Origin: Candidatus Hydrogenedentota bacterium | GTDB taxonomy: Bacteria; Spirochaetota; Leptospiria; Turneriellales; J094 | Length of the DNA stretch: 6,936 nt | Reading direction: 5' to 3' | Assembly: GCA_003695005.1 (NCBI GenBank) | Contig: RFJE01000057.1 | Span: 1-6,936, forward strand | Part shown: piece by piece, positions 6,102 to 6,936 of the stretch | How the letters are laid out: every line of letters starts with the position of its first letter | Numbering within the stretch: the first letter of the stretch is position 1 | Made by a program: the position numbers and the translations under genes | The notes under the pieces: model-generated | What the model saw: only the letters and a program-made list of their open reading frames with translations | What the model was told of the DNA's origin: nothing | Databases searched by the model: none

Positions 6102-6936
6102 ACCAGCATCTCTTTTAATTCATGCTCCGAATTGGGTAGGCGATCATGCGATGGCTTTTCCTTTTTATTCTGTTTTACAAAAATTATTTCCAGAAGCAAA
6201 GAAGTATTTACTAGGGAGGAAATGGATTACTAGCCTTGTACCACCAAATGTATTTAACGAAGTATTTGTGCTCGAAGGGAAGCAACTACCCGATACGTTA
6301 AGACAACAATTGCAGAAAAAAAAAATTGAGATGGGGTTTACTCTTTCTCCTAGTTTTCGAAGTGCATTTTTATTAAAGTCAATAAAAATCCCCTTTCGAA
6401 TAGGTTATAAAACAGATTTTCGATCTTGGCTGCTACACTATCCTCCACAGCGAGGGGCACTGCGAATCCCTCCATATAACCAGTGGGAGCATCGTTCTCT
6501 TTCGTACATTCGTTTATTAACTCCTTTTTTTGAACAGGACAAAATTGCCGAGGATTACTGGGAACGGGGGAAAGCTAGCGTGTGGAATTTCCCTTTCCCA
6601 AAATCACTGATGCAAAAATGGAATAAACAACTGCCAAAACAATTTTGGGTAATATGCCCTGGCAGTGTTGCCCCTTCTAAAGTATATCCAATGCATCATT
6701 TAGCAAAAGTCATAGAGTCTTGTCCAAGAACACACTTTGTTTTACTCGGTAGTCATATTGAACAAGGATATGCCAAGCAGTTAAAATCACTTTTATCTAA
6801 AAGCTCAAATCAAAAAATTGTTGATCTCACAAACCAAACGAACCTGCTAGAAGCTCTCTTTATTCTAAAAAAAGCAAAAGGTTTAATTGCAAATGATTCC
6901 GGCCTTGCTCATATCAGTTTTTTAACACAAACACCG
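6082..6936 (+). CDS. Glycosyltransferase family 9, heptosyltransferase (WaaF-like), 3'-truncated
   Basis: The frame stays open from the ATG at 6082 to the window end, giving 285 residues; the C-terminus is missing. Family-9 enzymes move heptose from ADP-heptose to the LPS inner core at the cytoplasmic face of the inner membrane. Landmarks in WaaF order are APNWVGDHAMA (15-25, with Asp21 where the catalytic base sits), LSPSFRSAFLLKS (88-100) followed by RIGYKTDFRSWLL (106-118), the donor-site motif CPGSVAPSKVYP (192-203) and NDSGLAHIS (271-279). The start overlaps sppA by 20 bases with no ribosome binding site at proper distance, so translational coupling to sppA is likely. Codons 79-81 fall in a run of ten A's that could slip. 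Heptose as the actual sugar, and heptosyltransferase I versus II, are not proven. Confidence 0.85.
   Translation, partial: MSLTSIKPASLLIHAPNWVGDHAMAFPFYSVLQKLFPEAKKYLLGRKWITSLVPPNVFNEVFVLEGKQLPDTLRQQLQKKKIEMGFTLSPSFRSAFLLKSIKIPFRIGYKTDFRSWLLHYPPQRGALRIPPYNQWEHRSLSYIRLLTPFFEQDKIAEDYWERGKASVWNFPFPKSLMQKWNKQLPKQFWVICPGSVAPSKVYPMHHLAKVIESCPRTHFVLLGSHIEQGYAKQLKSLLSKSSNQKIVDLTNQTNLLEALFILKKAKGLIANDSGLAHISFLTQTP
6316..6325 (+). repeat. A10 homopolymer tract inside the glycosyltransferase gene
   Basis: Ten consecutive A's encode Lys79-81 plus the first base of Ile82. It is the longest single-base run I found in the window; others reach 7-8. Losing one A leads to TAA at 6374-6376, and gaining one leads to TGA at 6327-6329, so either change would end the protein at about 80-100 residues. 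Confidence 0.9.

Noticed and set aside
1..6936. A defence system, prophage or mobile island
   Set aside because: All five genes belong to housekeeping, signalling or envelope families; no integrase, transposase, terminal repeats, tRNA, CRISPR repeats or sharp codon-use change were seen.

Overview
The window is an AT-rich, gene-dense stretch from a diderm (outer-membrane) bacterium. A type II secretion/type IV pilus ATPase, a protein with a predicted outer-membrane barrel and an LPS-core-type heptosyltransferase all point to a Gram-negative envelope. A SpoIIE-type phosphatase behind membrane helices, like the 7TMR-DISM receptors common in Leptospira-group spirochaetes, suggests a Leptospiraceae-like organism. 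That taxonomic call is an inference from family knowledge, not a database match.

Layout. (1) Bases 1-995, + strand: the 3' part of a membrane-anchored PP2C/SpoIIE phosphatase, running in from the left. (2) 992-2626, +: a complete GspE/PilB-family secretion ATPase that overlaps the phosphatase by 4 bases (GTGA), so the two are almost certainly co-translated. (3) 2610-3476, - strand: MazG nucleoside triphosphate pyrophosphohydrolase, convergent with gspE and sharing 17 bases at the 3' ends. (4) 3477-3599: a 123-base divergent intergenic region that is locally GC-richer. It holds three inverted repeats and candidate back-to-back promoters for mazG and sppA. (5) 3600-6101, +: an 833-residue protein joining a signal peptide, an approximately 300-residue beta-barrel-like domain and a complete two-domain SppA (S49) protease. 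(6) 6082-6936, +: the 5' part of a GT9 heptosyltransferase-like gene that overlaps sppA by 20 bases and leaves the window at the right.

How the genes fit together. Three of the five products concern the cell envelope: protein export, proteolysis beyond the inner membrane, and LPS core or surface glycan assembly. The phosphatase would relay an envelope or environmental signal, probably to an anti-sigma/anti-anti-sigma partner encoded elsewhere. MazG is a housekeeping nucleotide-pool enzyme that sits between the two plus-strand units and shares an intergenic control region with sppA.

The points most worth a second look are the barrel-SppA fusion, the phosphatase-GspE translational coupling, the palindrome-rich divergent region where neither start codon has a Shine-Dalgarno sequence, and a ten-A tract inside the glycosyltransferase that could act as an on/off switch. 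I see no mobile element, CRISPR array, tRNA or rRNA.
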